This document shows, one piece after another, positions 36,908 through 45,183 of a stretch of DNA of 64,000 nucleotides. Source of the stretch: Vulcanimicrobiota bacterium (lineage in GTDB: Bacteria; Vulcanimicrobiota; JAJTBE01); assembly GCA_021107945.1 (NCBI GenBank), contig JAIORV010000066.1, positions 1-64,000 on the forward strand, given 5' to 3'. Below the pieces are notes generated by a model that did not search any database, was not told the DNA's origin, and was given only the letters and a program-made list of their open reading frames with translations. Position numbers and translations under genes: made by a program. Numbering within the stretch: the stretch's first letter is position 1; every line of letters begins with the position of its first letter.

Positions 36908-38338
36908 ATGAAGAAGCTATATTGTTATGCGATTGTTATGCTATTGGTTATTACTCTGACTTCCCTGATCATTACATCCTGTGGTTCCGACTCCGGTTCA
37001 AACGGAGAAAGCACCGAGACAACCGGCGATATCAACACTTTTATAGCAAAACTTGAGAACGATGGATTCACTGTCCAGGAAGGTGAATTTAGCCCTGTCG
37101 ATGCAATTCAATTATGCATTGATGGTATAGCTGTCAACTGTAACGGCAATAATGCCGGGAATCCTTACTTTGCATACAAATTACCCGAAGCGCCGGGGCA
37201 GACAATGCCCAACCTGATTCAGGATTTGGCTTATCCGTTGCGTTCCGATGAGGCGCTTGTCTTTGTCGGTCGCACTCCACCAAAGATGAAATATTTCAGT
37301 TACAGGAGTTTTCTTTTATCAAGGTATGATCAAGAAACACAGGAATATAAAAAAATATATGCAAGTCTGGGTGATTGCATTAATCTATATAACATCAGCA
37401 CTGAGGGAACCCCCGGAGGTGAGGACGGCGATTCATTTAATCAGCTCGCGATTATAGTCACAACCGCCGACAGGGGAATTGATAAGCGAGTCCGTACCGC
37501 CGCAAAATCCGCGGGATATCCCGATGTCATTATGAACACCGATGTAATTCCGTCCTCGCTGGTTAATATGGGACTGGAGAAAGGATGTGACACTTTCACA
37601 TTCCTCGGACGAACGGCGATGTTTCTCGACGAAGAAGCTTGCCAAGCTTACATTGATAACCCGGATGTCAGGGTATTCAGATTGACGCCCAACACACAAT
37701 CCCAGCTTGATCCATTCCCTACGCAGGAATTAACACCAAGGGGAACAGGCACTAATGAGATGGACTTAATGCCTGCCGTGGAAGAATTACGCACAGCTAT
37801 CCTGGCAAAATACAGCAATTATAAAGCCACCGAATTGCAAACCGAGATATGGCTCCCGGAGGCGTATGAAAGTATCCAAAGTGGCGAAGACTGCCTTGGA
37901 GAAAGCAGGGACACTTCATACCTGAGGACAAATGTAGCTTCACAATTCAAGCTCTCTGACAATCCCGACGATTTCCTGGTTGTGTATGGAGTTAATCATG
38001 TTCAAACCGGGAAATGTATATATGCGAATTTTATATTGTATGGAGCGGAATACTTCAATGGAGTAGCTTCAATTGATGATAGTAAATACCCGGGAAGTGC
38101 GGAAGACTATCTTCCGGGTCATTCACAAACTCAATATTTATATGCCTGGAAAGTTGCCAGGAATGCAAACGGCGATCTATATTGTCTGGAAGTGCCGACA
38201 GGTCCGTCTCTTTATGGTATCGGACTGGAAGATGATGCGTATGTCGGGTTTCGATCTTACATCGAGAAGGAAACCGAGGTGGGACCCGCCTATAATGAAA
38301 TTATTTATGACCGTGTAATCCACTTCACATCGAAATAA
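36908..38338 (+). CDS. Lipoprotein of unknown function, 476 aa
   Basis: Signal peptide with a long hydrophobic core and lipobox IITSC, Cys near residue 25, then a Ser/Gly/Thr/Glu linker. The mature part has about eight Cys, some in close pairs (LCIDGIAVNC; later KGC, EAC, EDC, GKC), consistent with disulfides in an exported protein. Other recognisable text: ALVFVGRTPPKMKYFSYRSF, VNHVQTGKCIYANFILYG and GIGLEDDAYVGFRSYIE. No family was recognised. Its own upstream region (36734-36907) is AT-rich, with TGGAGG before the ATG. Monocistronic. Confidence 0.8.
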   Translation: MKKLYCYAIVMLLVITLTSLIITSCGSDSGSNGESTETTGDINTFIAKLENDGFTVQEGEFSPVDAIQLCIDGIAVNCNGNNAGNPYFAYKLPEAPGQTMPNLIQDLAYPLRSDEALVFVGRTPPKMKYFSYRSFLLSRYDQETQEYKKIYASLGDCINLYNISTEGTPGGEDGDSFNQLAIIVTTADRGIDKRVRTAAKSAGYPDVIMNTDVIPSSLVNMGLEKGCDTFTFLGRTAMFLDEEACQAYIDNPDVRVFRLTPNTQSQLDPFPTQELTPRGTGTNEMDLMPAVEELRTAILAKYSNYKATELQTEIWLPEAYESIQSGEDCLGESRDTSYLRTNVASQFKLSDNPDDFLVVYGVNHVQTGKCIYANFILYGAEYFNGVASIDDSKYPGSAEDYLPGHSQTQYLYAWKVARNANGDLYCLEVPTGPSLYGIGLEDDAYVGFRSYIEKETEVGPAYNEIIYDRVIHFTSK

Positions 38339-38347
38339 ATACAAAAT

Positions 38348-38474
38348 AGGGCTTACGCATTATTAAAAAGAAACGGCTTAAAGACGTCATCCTGAACTTG
38401 TTTCAGGATCTATTAATAAACTGTGTTATTATTAGATTCCGAAACAAGTTCGGAATGACATTCGCATAACTCCT
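38348..38474 (+). mobile_element. 127-bp MITE-like element
   Basis: Ends AGGGCTTACGCA and GCATAACTCCT are near-inverted repeats. Inside, GTCATCCTGAACTTG (from 38386) and CAAGTTCGGAATGAC (to 38459) are arms of a 26-bp inverted repeat that would fold into a long hairpin. It abuts the stop of the next minus-strand gene, so it may also end transcripts. Confidence 0.65.
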
Positions 38475-38475
38475 G

Positions 38476-38928
38476 TTACAAATCAAGCGCAACCTTCAGC
38501 TTTGCCAGGAATTCTGCCTCCCCCTTGCTTATCTTGCTGCCCAACCCCAGGAAACCCTCACCATATGCCTCAGAGACTTTCTTGCCTATCCCGTACAGGA
38601 ATCTTTTGAATTCGAGTCCCTTTTGTCCGGGGTATAGATCATCCAGAATCCTGGATATGTCCCCGGCATATTCCATCACATCCCCACGCGGTCCCCCGCC
38701 GGAATCATCCACATTCGTAATTCCGCTTACCTGTGATAATACCGCCTGAATAAGCTCGTTATCCTCATATTTTTCCTGAGCTTCGCCACAGGCATGCATC
38801 AGCGCATCAAATTCACTATATGAAGATGATGGATCCATATCCGCATCCGACGCTGCAAGTCCGATTATAAAAGGTGATTCCACAAGCTTAATCCAGTCTT
38901 GTTCCGTAAAACGCTCTTCTATGCCCAT
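38476..38928 (-). CDS. Small acidic protein of unknown function, 150 aa
   Basis: ATG 38928 is preferred over GTG 38940 because GGAGG sits 5 bases before it. Soluble and acidic, mostly helical. The segment PFIIGLAASDADMDPSS weakly recalls TerB-like proteins, which have an acidic turn of this type, but the later helices do not clearly match. A Gly/Asp-rich loop (DDSGGGPRGD) divides two helical halves. No signal peptide. Function unknown. Confidence 0.7.
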   Translation of the reverse strand: MGIEERFTEQDWIKLVESPFIIGLAASDADMDPSSSYSEFDALMHACGEAQEKYEDNELIQAVLSQVSGITNVDDSGGGPRGDVMEYAGDISRILDDLYPGQKGLEFKRFLYGIGKKVSEAYGEGFLGLGSKISKGEAEFLAKLKVALDL

Positions 38929-39014
38929 ATTATCCTCCACTATTTTTCATAATTTTTCCAATTGACTTCTCTAAGTTAAAATTTCTTCCTTTTTATGCGG
39001 AAGGATAATCTTTT

Positions 39015-39082
39015 CTGTAGTTTAAAGTTTTTTTAAGATGAGATTTGGGGAAGAGACTTTTTTGAAAAAGTTTCTTCTCCGA
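39015..39082 (+). repeat. TTTAAAGTTTTTTTAAGATG repeat with hairpin, copy 3
   Basis: GTAGTTTAAAGTTTTTTTAA, then GATGAGATTTGGGG, continuing into a hairpin (GGAAGAGACTTTTTT and AAAAAGTTTCTTCTCC). The longest of the three copies. Confidence 0.6.
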
Positions 39083-39122
39083 GATAAGTTCCTGGGACAC
39101 TACTGAAAACAAATATAACACG

Positions 39123-39953
39123 GTGAATGGTAGCAATAACAATATGAATAATTTGAGAAAATATGGAAAACCCCCTTACAAAGTAGCAGTCATTCATGGA
39201 GGTCCCGGCGTATCTGGTGAAATGGCTCCCGTGGCAAGGGAGCTCTCTTCAATTTGCGGAATCCTGGAGCCTCTTCAGACCGCTGATTCACTCGACGGGC
39301 AGGTTGCGGAATTGCATAATGTGCTTATGAATAATACAAATTTTCCTGCTGTATTAATCGGTCATTCCTGGGGAGCGATGCTTGGATTTATCTATACTTC
39401 AAGGTTTCCTTTGAATGTTAAAAAGCTCATTCTTGTCGGATGCGGCTCCCTTGAAGCGGAGCATGCAAAAGAAATAATGGCAACCAGGCTAAGTCGTCTG
39501 GACCAATTGGAAAAACTGGAATTGCTTTCAATATTCAATATGCTGGATGATCCGGCAACCCGTGATAAGAACGACAAAATGAATCGCCTTGGTGTGTTGA
39601 TTGACAAGACCGACTCATTTTGTCCTCTGCCCGGAGATGATGATGTAATTGAATTCCGGGGTGATATATATCAAAGTGTATGGAATGAAGCCGCCAGGTT
39701 GAGGCGTGAAGGAAAGTTCCTAAAAATGGGAAGTTGGATTCGGTGTCCTGTTGTAGCGATTCATGGTGATTATGATCCCCATCCTTTCAAGGGTGTTGTA
39801 AGGCCTCTCGAAGCCTTAATAGATAATTTCAGGTTAATTCTCCTTGAAAAATGCGGACATGTTCCCTGGCTTGAGAAGTATGGGAAAGACAAATTTTACG
39901 AAGTATTGAAAAAGGAATTGGAAAGAGAGTTTCAACATATTGATACAGAATAA
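39123..39953 (+). CDS. Alpha/beta hydrolase, proline iminopeptidase-like
   Basis: Cytoplasmic alpha/beta hydrolase. Seen: VAVIHGGPGVSGEM (oxyanion HGGP motif typical of proline iminopeptidases), LIGHSWGAMLGF near residue 82 (nucleophile Ser), HGDYDPHP near 218 (Asp) and EKCGHVPWLEK near 244 (His). The triad is complete. The start is uncertain: GTG 39123 and ATG 39144 are both possible and neither has a clear ribosome binding site. 276 aa fits the family. Substrate unknown. Confidence 0.85.
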   Translation: MNGSNNNMNNLRKYGKPPYKVAVIHGGPGVSGEMAPVARELSSICGILEPLQTADSLDGQVAELHNVLMNNTNFPAVLIGHSWGAMLGFIYTSRFPLNVKKLILVGCGSLEAEHAKEIMATRLSRLDQLEKLELLSIFNMLDDPATRDKNDKMNRLGVLIDKTDSFCPLPGDDDVIEFRGDIYQSVWNEAARLRREGKFLKMGSWIRCPVVAIHGDYDPHPFKGVVRPLEALIDNFRLILLEKCGHVPWLEKYGKDKFYEVLKKELEREFQHIDTE

Positions 39954-40026
39954 TGAGAATCGCAATAGGCGAGATAGTTGGGGCAGATCATTTAATAATA
40001 AATTCTCAAAAAATTATAAATACCTA

Positions 40027-40055
40027 TTGACTGCTTTGTTTATTTGTTTTATACT
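40027..40055 (+). promoter_or_regulatory. Promoter of the tRNA cluster
   Basis: TTGACT (40027-40032), a 17-bp spacer and TATACT (40050-40055), 16 bp before the mature tRNA-Pro. A near-consensus sigma-70 promoter. Confidence 0.8.
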
Positions 40056-40071
40056 ATTGTTGCTTTAATAT

Positions 40072-40146
40072 CGAGGTGTGGCGCAGCTTGGCTAGCGCGT
40101 CTGCTTTGGGAGCAGAAGGCCGGAGGTTCAAATCCTCTCACCTCGA
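40072..40146 (+). tRNA. tRNA-Pro (anticodon TGG)
   Basis: Acceptor arms CGAGGTG (40072-40078) and CACCTCG (40139-40145) with discriminator A; anticodon stem TCTGC/GCAGA with loop TTTGGGA; GGTTCAAATCC T-arm. CCA is not encoded. First of three tRNAs behind one promoter. Confidence 0.97.
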
Positions 40147-40159
40147 TTTAGACTGACCC

Positions 40160-40232
<73 letters not shown>

Positions 40233-40362
40233 TTGATAAATTTTTTATTTATAGATGCTGATAATATCTTGGTTTGTTTAAAATGTTACTGAAACAAACC
40301 AGTTCTAATGACTTTAAAAGCATATCTTTATGGTGAGTTCTGAATATTCGCCATAAAAACAT

Positions 40363-40437
40363 GGTGAGCGTAGCTCAGCTGGTGAGAGCACTGGTCTGTG
40401 GCACCAGGGGTCGTGGGTTCAAATCCCATCGTTCACC
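40363..40437 (+). tRNA. tRNA-His (anticodon GTG)
   Basis: Acceptor GTGAGCG/CGTTCAC with the extra G at position -1 (40363) facing C73 (40437), the identity mark of tRNA-His; anticodon stem CTGGT/ACCAG with loop CTGTGGC; T-arm GGTTCAAATCC. CCA not encoded. Separated from tRNA-Arg by 130 AT-rich bases in which no gene is seen. Confidence 0.97.
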
Positions 40438-40452
40438 CTTAAAGAAACTACA

Positions 40453-40488
40453 AGCCTCCGTTATCGCTTTGACGGGGGCTTTTTTTAT
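40453..40488 (+). terminator. Rho-independent terminator of the tRNA cluster
   Basis: AGCCTCCGT (40453-40461) pairs with ACGGGGGCT (40472-40480), then a T run. Confidence 0.85.
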
Positions 40489-40600
40489 CTCGGGGAGGGT
40501 CTGAACAGTCCGTCCCGCAATTCAAAAAATCGAACATAGCGATAAATGTCAGGCGCATCATATTGTTAATAGCCCTGGTTTTTGGACATCTTGAAGAGAA

Positions 40601-40638
40601 AACTCTGTGTTCTTCGCAACCTCTGCGGTGAATAGTTA
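40601..40638 (+). repeat. CTCTGCG-family element, right arm
   Basis: CTCTGTGTT, CTTCGCAAC and CTCTGCGGTGAATAGTTAC. Upstream, 40489-40560 holds GGGTCTGAACAG/CCCGCAATTC text similar to 246-282. Confidence 0.65.
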
Positions 40639-40717
40639 CATCATTATAACAAGAGGGAAATATTTGTAAGGAATGAATAATGGGAATCAATAAAAATATT
40701 TTTTCAGAGGTGATCAT

Positions 40718-41398
40718 ATGAAAAAACTGCATATTATTATCATTTTTCTGCTCATATTGGCAATTCTGGGAACTGCGTTTTATTTTGTTAACTCGCAACA
40801 AAAGAAGACTCTTGAAGCATTGGACAAAAGTATTGCTGAAACAAAAGAAGAACTCAAAAAGAGCGAAGAGAGAATGAAACAAGCAAAGTTGGCGAATGAA
40901 GCCTATATACCTGAAAATGTAAACTTCGATGAATTCATTCGCTCGAATTTCAAGGCTGAGGATAAAACTGAATTTACAGCAAATTTCACAAAAGACATCA
41001 GGGATCTTTTTGCGACGGTAAAACAGTGTGCAAAGGACCCGAATTTCAAAATTGCCTCCATAAAATCAGGTGAAATTATCATGCCCGATTCGGGAAAATC
41101 CAAACCTGATATCGAGAAATCGGCAAAGGTCAACCCAAAAGAGAGCAAGGCGGAAAAGGATAACTCTACGCTTCAGAAGATGTTGTCAAGTCTTCCGCAC
41201 CAGGAATTTGACATGAAAATTCAGGGGAATAATGAAGCCTGCATGAGCTTTCTCAAGAGCCTTGGCGAGCTGAAATCAAAAAGACTTATCAGAGTTGATA
41301 ATATTAAAATAACTACATCTGGCGATTCCAATGGGAAAGAATCGACTGTCATGATTACAAACATTAAAATAACTGCATTTTTAATTGAGAAGAAATAA
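40718..41398 (+). CDS. PilO-like single-pass membrane protein
   Basis: One N-terminal membrane helix (residues 4-24), then a coiled coil (QQKKTLEALDKSIAETKEEL), a Lys/Glu/Ser-rich linker near 120-150 and a C-terminal alpha/beta domain (QEFDMKIQGNNEACMSFLKSL, RVDNIKI, VMITNIKITAFLI). This layout and the final domain match PilO/GspM-type assembly proteins of type IV pili and type II secretion, where the domain is periplasmic. No pilM, pilN or pilQ is nearby, so it may be a solitary relative. AGAGGTGATCAT precedes the ATG. Confidence 0.6.
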   Translation: MKKLHIIIIFLLILAILGTAFYFVNSQQKKTLEALDKSIAETKEELKKSEERMKQAKLANEAYIPENVNFDEFIRSNFKAEDKTEFTANFTKDIRDLFATVKQCAKDPNFKIASIKSGEIIMPDSGKSKPDIEKSAKVNPKESKAEKDNSTLQKMLSSLPHQEFDMKIQGNNEACMSFLKSLGELKSKRLIRVDNIKITTSGDSNGKESTVMITNIKITAFLIEKK

Positions 41399-41438
41399 AC
41401 ATTCAAAAATCCGGTATAAACACAATGGGGTGATAAAA

Positions 41439-42383
41439 ATGAAGAAAATATATTATTTACTTCCAATAATCATTGTAATATTTCTTTTCACATCGTGTGA
41501 CAGGAGAATGGAGAGCAAATCTGCGCCGCAATCCCTACCCGGCAGTCTCAAGAAAGCTTCAACAGGTGCACAATATGATAAGTCTATGGTCGCCGATGAA
41601 AGCGCGAAGAAAACGGATATCCGACAGAATCGAAAGATTGTCCGCACAGCTTCAGTCTCATTATACCTGGAGAATTTCGACAAAGGCTCGAAAGAGATCG
41701 AGTCAATAACACGGCAATACAGCGGTGTTGTGGCAAACAAATCTGTCCAGAGGTCAACTTATTCGGTCTATGGAACAATGACGCTGTGGGTTCCCGCCGA
41801 GAAACTGAAAGAATTTATCGAGAAAATCGAAAAAGTGGGAAAAGTCAGATCCTCCCAGATGACGGCAGAGGACATCTCCGACCAATACTACGACCTTGAA
41901 GCAAGGTTGAGAAGCAAGACAAAACAAGAAGAAAGGCTTCTCTCCATGCTCGATAAAGAAGGAAATTCCCTGGATCACCTCCTGAAGCTGGAGCAGGAGC
42001 TTGCCCGTGTGCGCGGTGAGGTCGAGACGATGGAAGGCAGGAAGCGCAGGTGGGATCAGCAAGTAACATATTCCACAGTGACTGTCACCCTCACGCAGGA
42101 CATTCAGGCGGCAAGAGAACCTGATGATATATGGAAACCTTTCAGAAGAGCGATAAGGGACATAAAACCCACATTCATATCCTCGGTAGGAGTGTTCATC
42201 AAGTTTATCGGCGGAATAGTCCTCCTTGCAGTCGCCCTTATCCCGTGGGCAATTGCGTTGTTTATCCTCATCCTGATATGGAAACTCCTCTTCGCAAAAC
42301 GCTGGTCTGCATACAGGGAAAGAAAAAGGAAAGAAAAGGAGCAGAGGAAGAACCGGTCTGAAGTGAATGTTGAGAAGAAGTAG
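41439..42383 (+). CDS. DUF4349 lipoprotein
   Basis: ATG 41439 is chosen because GGGGTGA lies 6 bases upstream; the longer reading from 41385 lacks a site. Signal peptide with lipobox FTSC, Cys near residue 20. The DUF4349 domain follows (IVRTASVSLYLENFDKG; GTMTLWVPAEKLKEFIEKIE; SDQYYDLEARLRSK), then a coiled coil (LEQELARVRGEVETMEGRK), a beta segment (YSTVTVTLTQ) and a C-terminal membrane helix near residues 255-285 with a basic tail. Family function unknown. It follows the PilO-like gene by 40 bases and is likely co-transcribed. Confidence 0.9.
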   Translation: MKKIYYLLPIIIVIFLFTSCDRRMESKSAPQSLPGSLKKASTGAQYDKSMVADESAKKTDIRQNRKIVRTASVSLYLENFDKGSKEIESITRQYSGVVANKSVQRSTYSVYGTMTLWVPAEKLKEFIEKIEKVGKVRSSQMTAEDISDQYYDLEARLRSKTKQEERLLSMLDKEGNSLDHLLKLEQELARVRGEVETMEGRKRRWDQQVTYSTVTVTLTQDIQAAREPDDIWKPFRRAIRDIKPTFISSVGVFIKFIGGIVLLAVALIPWAIALFILILIWKLLFAKRWSAYRERKRKEKEQRKNRSEVNVEKK

Positions 42384-42402
42384 AGGAAGGAATTAGAAAA
42401 TA

Positions 42403-42456
42403 AACCGCAAAGAATCAAAAACACAAAGAATTTCATTTTAATCTTTGCAGTGAATC
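42403..42456. repeat. CTTTGCG/CTCTGCG-family element, both arms
   Basis: ACCGCAAAGAATC and CACAAAGAAT on the left, AATCTTTGCAGTGAATCG on the right. A variant built on AAAG/CTTT instead of AGAG/CTCT; 56287-56344 is of the same kind. Confidence 0.6.
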
Positions 42457-42504
42457 GATACATTTCATGAAAAACACAATGTAAATATAGAAAGGTTGAT
42501 ATTA

Positions 42505-43728
42505 ATGGACAATATTGAAACAATAACCACGCAGGAAAACGAAAAGGAAGTTGTAAGCACGACAGCCGTTGCTACGATATCAGAAGACGAAATAAAAGAT
42601 AAGCCGGCTGAAGAAACAACCTCCCCGCTGATTTCTGATGAAGCTCCCGGTGAAACTCCTGTCGAAGAGAAGGAAGAAACTCACCCTGAAACAGGTTCAA
42701 AACAGGCTTCTGAAAAATTCGAGAGAGAGAAAAATGTAGCGATAAAACTTGAGCGTAATGCCGAGTATTTTGCAGAAAATCTGAAATTTGACGAGGCGCT
42801 TGAGAGCTTCAGGCAGTCCGCTTCACATTATCGAAAGATAAACGACCGCCAGAGCATTGCCCGCATACACTACAGGACTGGATTTTGCTATGAGCAGCAA
42901 CAAAAATATAACGAGGCCGTCAAATCATACATGGAAGCCAAGAGAATCTTTCTTAAAATGGAGAACATGGAAGATTACTCCACTGTCTCAGATAGGCTTG
43001 CAAAGACACATTATTTCCAGAATAAGATCGATGATGCCGTCGCAGAATATGAAGAGGTTATAGAAAACAATTGTATAACCGGTGATATGTATAACAACTT
43101 TGGCTTCATATTACTCGAGAAGGGTGAAATGGAAAAGGCAAGAGAGAGTCTTGAGAAATCGATAAAGATGCGTGAGGGTCTTGAAAGTGAAGAAATACAC
43201 CTTTCATACAATAACCTCGGTGTTGTGGATTATATTCAGGGCAATTATGATAAAGCGATAGAGAATTTCAAGACAGGACTCGAGCTTGACAAGAGGGACG
43301 CCAAGGACGACAGGACCATACAATTTACGGTCTTCATGAAACCGGAATTCAAAGAAGAAAAATTCACAGATCACAAGGTCTTCCCCGATGTTAACACAAA
43401 AGCCTGCCTGATGCTGAACCTCGCCGCGGCGCAGGGAATGAATGGAGATATGAAGTCCGCTGTGGAAACCTGCCAGGAGGCGCTCACGCTGGATAAGGAT
43501 CGTCCTTATCTGTATGAAGCCGCCGGATGGATTTATATCAACGCCGACCAGGAGAAAAGGGCGATTGAGTATTTCAGAAGAGCCACACCGTACGATTCAG
43601 CCAATGAAGAGTTAAAGAAAGTAATAACCATGATAAATCCATACATAGGACTCAAAGTTGGAAGAAACGAAACCTGCCCATGCGGAAGCGGGAAGAAATA
43701 CAAGAAGTGTCATGGGGCGGTTGTTTAA
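42505..43728 (+). CDS. TPR protein with C-terminal SEC-C motif
   Basis: ATG 42505 has AAAGG 9 bases upstream. Residues 1-75 are acidic and Thr/Glu-rich, probably disordered. About seven tetratricopeptide repeats follow ([61 protein letters not shown] and others), a protein-interaction scaffold. The end, [20 protein letters not shown], is a SEC-C zinc-binding motif like that of SecA, which binds SecB or ribosomes. No signal peptide, so cytoplasmic. Its stop overlaps that of the convergent CAP gene by 3-4 bases. Partner unknown. Confidence 0.9.
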   Translation: MDNIETITTQENEKEVVSTTAVATISEDEIKDKPAEETTSPLISDEAPGETPVEEKEETHPETGSKQASEKFEREKNVAIKLERNAEYFAENLKFDEALESFRQSASHYRKINDRQSIARIHYRTGFCYEQQQKYNEAVKSYMEAKRIFLKMENMEDYSTVSDRLAKTHYFQNKIDDAVAEYEEVIENNCITGDMYNNFGFILLEKGEMEKARESLEKSIKMREGLESEEIHLSYNNLGVVDYIQGNYDKAIENFKTGLELDKRDAKDDRTIQFTVFMKPEFKEEKFTDHKVFPDVNTKACLMLNLAAAQGMNGDMKSAVETCQEALTLDKDRPYLYEAAGWIYINADQEKRAIEYFRRATPYDSANEELKKVITMINPYIGLKVGRNETCPCGSGKKYKKCHGAVV

Positions 43729-44279
43729 TAATCTCCCCAGAAAACTTGTGTAAAATAGATTGCCCCATCAGTACCCCGAGCTATGCCCACACCAGCGCAT
43801 TTGAATTTTGGTGTCATTATATTTTTCCTGTGTCCCGGACTTTTCAGCCAGCCTGAAACAGCGATGGAAGCGGGATCAGAATATCCCATGTTCTTTGATA
43901 TGTTCTCGCCAATCCTCCGGTTCACAAGGGAAAAACCGTATTTCTCAATGCGGGCGAGAACACCCTTGCCTTCGGGATTTGTATGACTGAAATATTTTCG
44001 ATTGGCCATATCCCTGCTGTGATCAAGAGCGGCCTTGTATGCCATCTCCTCAAACTTCAGCGGGCTTAGTCCGTTTTCAACTCTGGCCTTGTTTATAAGC
44101 TCGAACACTCTTTTTTCCATCAATCTTAATTTATTATCATTATCGGCGGAAGCTTCATCAAGATATACGGATGTAAGCATGAGGAAAAAAATAACAAAGG
44201 AAACTGTTGCTATTAACGGGGAAAATTTGTGGATTTTATTCAGATGTATGAATGATGTGAATTTGTGCATTATCACCAT
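43725..44279 (-). CDS. CAP/SCP-domain protein, exported
   Basis: Cysteine-rich secretory protein-like domain of the bacterial YkwD type. ATG 44279 has AAGGAGA 5-6 bases upstream. One membrane helix or uncleaved signal ([19 protein letters not shown]) ends near ASA. The CAP domain follows: [39 protein letters not shown] (cavity His and Glu), [29 protein letters not shown] and YFTQVFWG. The putative metal and acidic residues of the CAP cavity are present. Role unknown; members bind lipids or act as proteases in some lineages. Confidence 0.9.
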   Translation of the reverse strand: MVIMHKFTSFIHLNKIHKFSPLIATVSFVIFFLMLTSVYLDEASADNDNKLRLMEKRVFELINKARVENGLSPLKFEEMAYKAALDHSRDMANRKYFSHTNPEGKGVLARIEKYGFSLVNRRIGENISKNMGYSDPASIAVSGWLKSPGHRKNIMTPKFKCAGVGIARGTDGAIYFTQVFWGDY

Positions 44280-44402
44280 AAGACTCTCCTTTTTGTTATA
44301 CTGGGTAGTTATACAATGTCTGTCCTTTCCAATAAATTTACCATTTACAATTGCGACATAGTAACCCATGTTTTCCCTAAACCATTCCCTGTTTGCCTTC
44401 AA
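44280..44402 (-). pseudogene. Possible DUF5678-like remnant in frame with the CAP gene
   Basis: The frame of the CAP gene stays open upstream to a TTG at 44402 and reads REWFRENMGYYVAIVNGKFI, which resembles the core of small DUF5678 proteins (WLKEN...GKYVAIVDGKVV in type). There is no ATG, no ribosome binding site and no stop before the CAP start. Either a decayed small gene fused to the CAP frame or a chance match; low certainty. Confidence 0.25.
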
Positions 44403-44415
44403 TTCCAGGAGTTTT

Positions 44416-45183
44416 TTAATTTATGTCTGATTCCAGCGGCTCTATTGCAGTTTGAGGCGGCAATACGGGGATCTCTTGGGATTCTTTTTTGTTTGAATTT
44501 TGCGAATTGTGGAGACCTTTGCAGAAGTCATTGAATTCATTAGATATACCTTCAGGTGGATAGAATTCGAATAGCATTGATATAAACGCCAAGCGATTTT
44601 CGCTTGCTCGGTGCTTCTCGATTTTTATACCATATTGTAGTAATTTTTCCGAATCTTTCTCATCAATCTTGCTAACGATGATTTTTTCAACTGCAATAGA
44701 TAATATATTTATAGGAACTTCTCGAAAATACATGCAGTTGTTAAATAATCGCAATTCCCTAATGTTTATCTGGGCAGTAATGTGATCCTCGATAGGTTGA
44801 ATAAGGAGGGTCATAATATCCAGAATCTCTTTTCCGTGCGTTCCCGGTTTCTTAATTCCAATTATTATTCCAATTATACCGCTTACTGTCAAAGTTGCGC
44901 CACAAATAATTGCAAATGCATATTCTTTCATCACACCCGCGGATAAGTTCTTGGAAGTATTTTGAGAAATGAGAAAAGAATTCTCTCTTATATAAAGATA
45001 AACGAAAGCCCCCAATAAAGAGCTTAATATAATAAACAAAAAAGACGCCCAAGAATATCTCGCGTAATTAAAACGTTGCCCGTATTTCATTTTTAGATAT
45101 GCAACCGAAAAAATGACTCCAGAAATTGCAGCCAATGCTGGACAAGCCCATTCATTGTGTTGTCTAAGAAAGTCGATAATCAT
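44416..45183 (-). CDS. Membrane protein coupled to the Roco-TIR gene, 255 aa
   Basis: Family not recognised. Three hydrophobic helices: about 12-31 (ALAAISGVIFSVAYL), 46-66 (ASFLFIILSSLLGAFVYLYI) and 88-111 (FAIICGATLTVSGIIGIIIGI). The last 140 residues are soluble and helical (ILDIMTLLIQPIEDHITAQINI, IAVEKIIVSKIDEKDSEKLL) and end in a Pro/Glu tail. The ATG overlaps the TGA of the upstream LRR-Roc-COR-TIR gene (ATGA, 45180-45183), so translation is coupled and the two proteins are probably made in fixed ratio. A membrane effector or anchor answering the TIR protein is inference. Confidence 0.8.
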   Translation of the reverse strand: MIIDFLRQHNEWACPALAAISGVIFSVAYLKMKYGQRFNYARYSWASFLFIILSSLLGAFVYLYIRENSFLISQNTSKNLSAGVMKEYAFAIICGATLTVSGIIGIIIGIKKPGTHGKEILDIMTLLIQPIEDHITAQINIRELRLFNNCMYFREVPINILSIAVEKIIVSKIDEKDSEKLLQYGIKIEKHRASENRLAFISMLFEFYPPEGISNEFNDFCKGLHNSQNSNKKESQEIPVLPPQTAIEPLESDIN

